From an uncultured Eubacteriales bacterium (GTDB lineage: Bacteria; Bacillota; Clostridia; Monoglobales; Monoglobaceae), in NCBI GenBank assembly GCA_900545865.1, contig URAN01000007.1, positions 11,353 through 75,352 of the forward strand: a stretch of 64,000 nt of DNA, read 5' to 3'. The notes beneath the pieces were generated by a model. It was not told the origin of the DNA. It made no database searches and was given only the letters and a program-made list of their open reading frames with translations. The translations under genes were made by a program, and so were the position numbers. This document shows positions 62,703 through 64,000 of this stretch, piece by piece (positions within the stretch are counted from its first letter, which is position 1; each line of letters begins with the position of its first letter).

Positions 62703-63929
62703 TTACTGATAGTCGTCGAGCACATTCCGCTGATTTCGGAGTTCTATATCGACATATCCGTCATCATCATATGCGCTTGTTGCCCTCAGCATGGTTTCAT
62801 AATACCATTTACTCTCTTTCAGGTCGTTAAACCCATAGGTTTCAGCGGTGATTTCCACACCGTTCGCCGTTACGAGTTTTGCTTTGTCTCTGCCGATAAT
62901 ACGGTTGTAAATCGTGCAGAACTCAGCTCTTGTAATCAACTTCCAGATATTCAAATCACCGTTTTCATCACCTTGAATATATCCCGCTTTCTGTAAGATT
63001 GCGGCATAGTCCTCATATGAGAGGGCGGTATTTTCGCTGAAGCCAAGACCCAAGCATATGATTTTGAAGGTTTCGCCGCGTGTCACGTCAACATACGGAT
63101 ATATGCTGCCGCCACCTGTAAAAGCGCCCTTGTGGTTTATAAACTCGATACCGCTTCTGAACCACTCGCCCTCGATATCATCGAAAGCCGGAGGATTTGA
63201 TGCGCTGTACATAAAGTCGCCGAGCTTATTGTTCTGCTTCACAAGGCGATGTACCATTGCCGATACTTCACTGCGGCGCAGATTGTTATCCGCTGCCATA
63301 GTGTTGTCGCTGTATCCGTAGATATAAGCAAAGTTGCTTGTGTACTCGAAAGCCTCGCCGTGATCCTGATCCTCATCCTCATAAACGGGCGGCGTATAGC
63401 CCGGATCACTCGGATCTACAATTTCAATCGGCTTCTGAGTATCCTTTTCCACAATAACACCATCTACGTGCCACACATCATCAACCATCCATAATCCTTC
63501 TTCGCACTTTAATACATACCAGCGCATTTCATAATTATCGGTTGTAAACTTGTCCCATTTTACGGCTTTTCCATTGCTGGAAAGAATGTAACCGCCGTTA
63601 TATGCGTCCTTGATTTTCGCAAGGATTTCTGCGTCGTCAGGCTTGGTTTCCACCTCACTGATGACATCACCGGAAGAAACAACTTCTTCTTTGTACACGA
63701 CATGATAATCTGATGAACGTGGTCCTTCCGTCAAATTCGAATCGAACACGGAAGCGGTAAAGTACGAAGTGCTTTGAGAGGTTACATTTCCTTCTTCATC
63801 CATCTGAGCGCCGTAACGCTGAACAAAGAATTGGGTTGTGGTCGCAATGGTACTGTGTGCGGCAAAAGCCGGAACGCTCATGCCCCAAATCATCGCAATA
63901 CCTAAAAGCATTGCAAAAAACTTTCTCAT
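62703..63929 (-). CDS. S-layer homology domain protein
   Basis: About 408 residues. A signal peptide covers about residues 1-23 (AMIWGMSVPAFAA). The N-terminal 160 residues show no recognised family and contain a WYVLKCEEGLWMVDDVWHVDG stretch like small copper-amine-oxidase or stalk domains, uncertain. An acidic Pro/Asp linker follows near residue 170. The C-terminal half has SLH modules (SNFAYIYGYSDNTMAADNNLRRSEVSAMVHRLV and GEWFRSGIEFINHKGAFTGGGSIYPYVDVTRGETFKI) for wall attachment. ATG at 63938 is an alternative start. It lies next to the polysaccharide genes. Confidence 0.8.
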   Translation of the reverse strand: MRKFFAMLLGIAMIWGMSVPAFAAHSTIATTTQFFVQRYGAQMDEEGNVTSQSTSYFTASVFDSNLTEGPRSSDYHVVYKEEVVSSGDVISEVETKPDDAEILAKIKDAYNGGYILSSNGKAVKWDKFTTDNYEMRWYVLKCEEGLWMVDDVWHVDGVIVEKDTQKPIEIVDPSDPGYTPPVYEDEDQDHGEAFEYTSNFAYIYGYSDNTMAADNNLRRSEVSAMVHRLVKQNNKLGDFMYSASNPPAFDDIEGEWFRSGIEFINHKGAFTGGGSIYPYVDVTRGETFKIICLGLGFSENTALSYEDYAAILQKAGYIQGDENGDLNIWKLITRAEFCTIYNRIIGRDKAKLVTANGVEITAETYGFNDLKESKWYYETMLRATSAYDDDGYVDIELRNQRNVLDDYQ

Positions 63930-63953
63930 TTTTCTCATCTCTTTTCACGTATA

Positions 63954-63988
63954 ATAAAAATCAGTCAGAAAGGGGCTGATTTTTATTA
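63954..63988. terminator. Hairpin upstream of the SLH protein gene at the right edge
   Basis: AAAAATCAG and CTGATTTTT pair around a short C/G-rich loop, with T-rich ends on both strands. It is probably the terminator of a gene beyond the window. Confidence 0.55.
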
Positions 63989-64000
63989 TTTCTCCCTTCT

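Overview
The window looks like one chromosomal contig from a low-to-moderate GC member of the Clostridia (Bacillota). The evidence is the gene order (hprK-PHP-murB-rapZ-yvcK-whiA-dnaE and rimP-nusA-ylxR-ylxQ-infB-rbfA-nrnA-truB-ribF), strong AGGAGG ribosome sites with many GTG and TTG starts, SecG, PrsA, RNase Y, an [FeFe]-hydrogenase maturase (HydE), a BofC-like protein and three S-layer-homology (SLH) proteins. An assignment inside Oscillospirales or a Monoglobus-like lineage is only a guess.

Layout. 1-1.7 kb: rny (+), ending in a terminator shared with a convergent AraC-type regulator. 1.7-4.6 kb: AraC, a DUF5662 protein, secG and a small membrane protein. 4.6-14.4 kb: a long minus-strand operon starting at hprK (promoter near 14433-14461) and running PHP phosphatase, murB, rapZ, yvcK, whiA, dnaE, birA. 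It links carbon control, wall precursor synthesis, replication and biotinylation. 14.5-21.1 kb: a ParC/ParE-type topoisomerase pair and PBP1A. 21.3-24.3 kb: a BofC-like protein and an SLH phosphodiester glycosidase. 24.4-28.6 kb: a MarR-controlled heterodimeric ABC exporter. 28.9-30.9 kb: cspA, a cyclophilin and PrsA. 30.9-38.9 kb: the ribosome maturation/transcription operon, with an attenuator-like leader. 39.3-41.5 kb: galT-galK. 41.6-45.8 kb: an SLH-M15 peptidase, then HD protein-hydE-tcdA. 46.0-46.2 kb: two tRNA-Ser genes.

The accessory part is 46.2-59.2 kb. Two related small integrative elements sit head to tail in the 3' end of tRNA-Ser(GCU). Their left 4,311 bp (46196-50506 and 53541-57851) appear identical, including five intact genes and a shared frameshift. 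The first unit carries two paralogous large serine recombinases, a DUF927 helicase-like gene, a Mor-type activator, a tiny RHH-like protein, a lipoprotein and a membrane protein. The second unit has lost most of DUF927 and the second recombinase by an internal deletion and ends with a Fic-domain gene. The junction between the units has the dyad-symmetric structure expected of an intact attP. The tRNA's apparent native terminator now lies about 13 kb from the tRNA. 59.5-63.9 kb: surface polysaccharide genes (flippase, GT2 glycosyltransferase, acetyltransferase) and another SLH protein.

The most distinctive observations are the tandem element with its reconstituted attP, the recombinase pair, two genes whose best starts would be non-canonical (ATA for rny, ACG for marR), a candidate attenuator ahead of rimP-nusA, and structured leaders ahead of galT, cspA and rbfA. 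All coordinates and motifs were read by eye; no similarity search was run.
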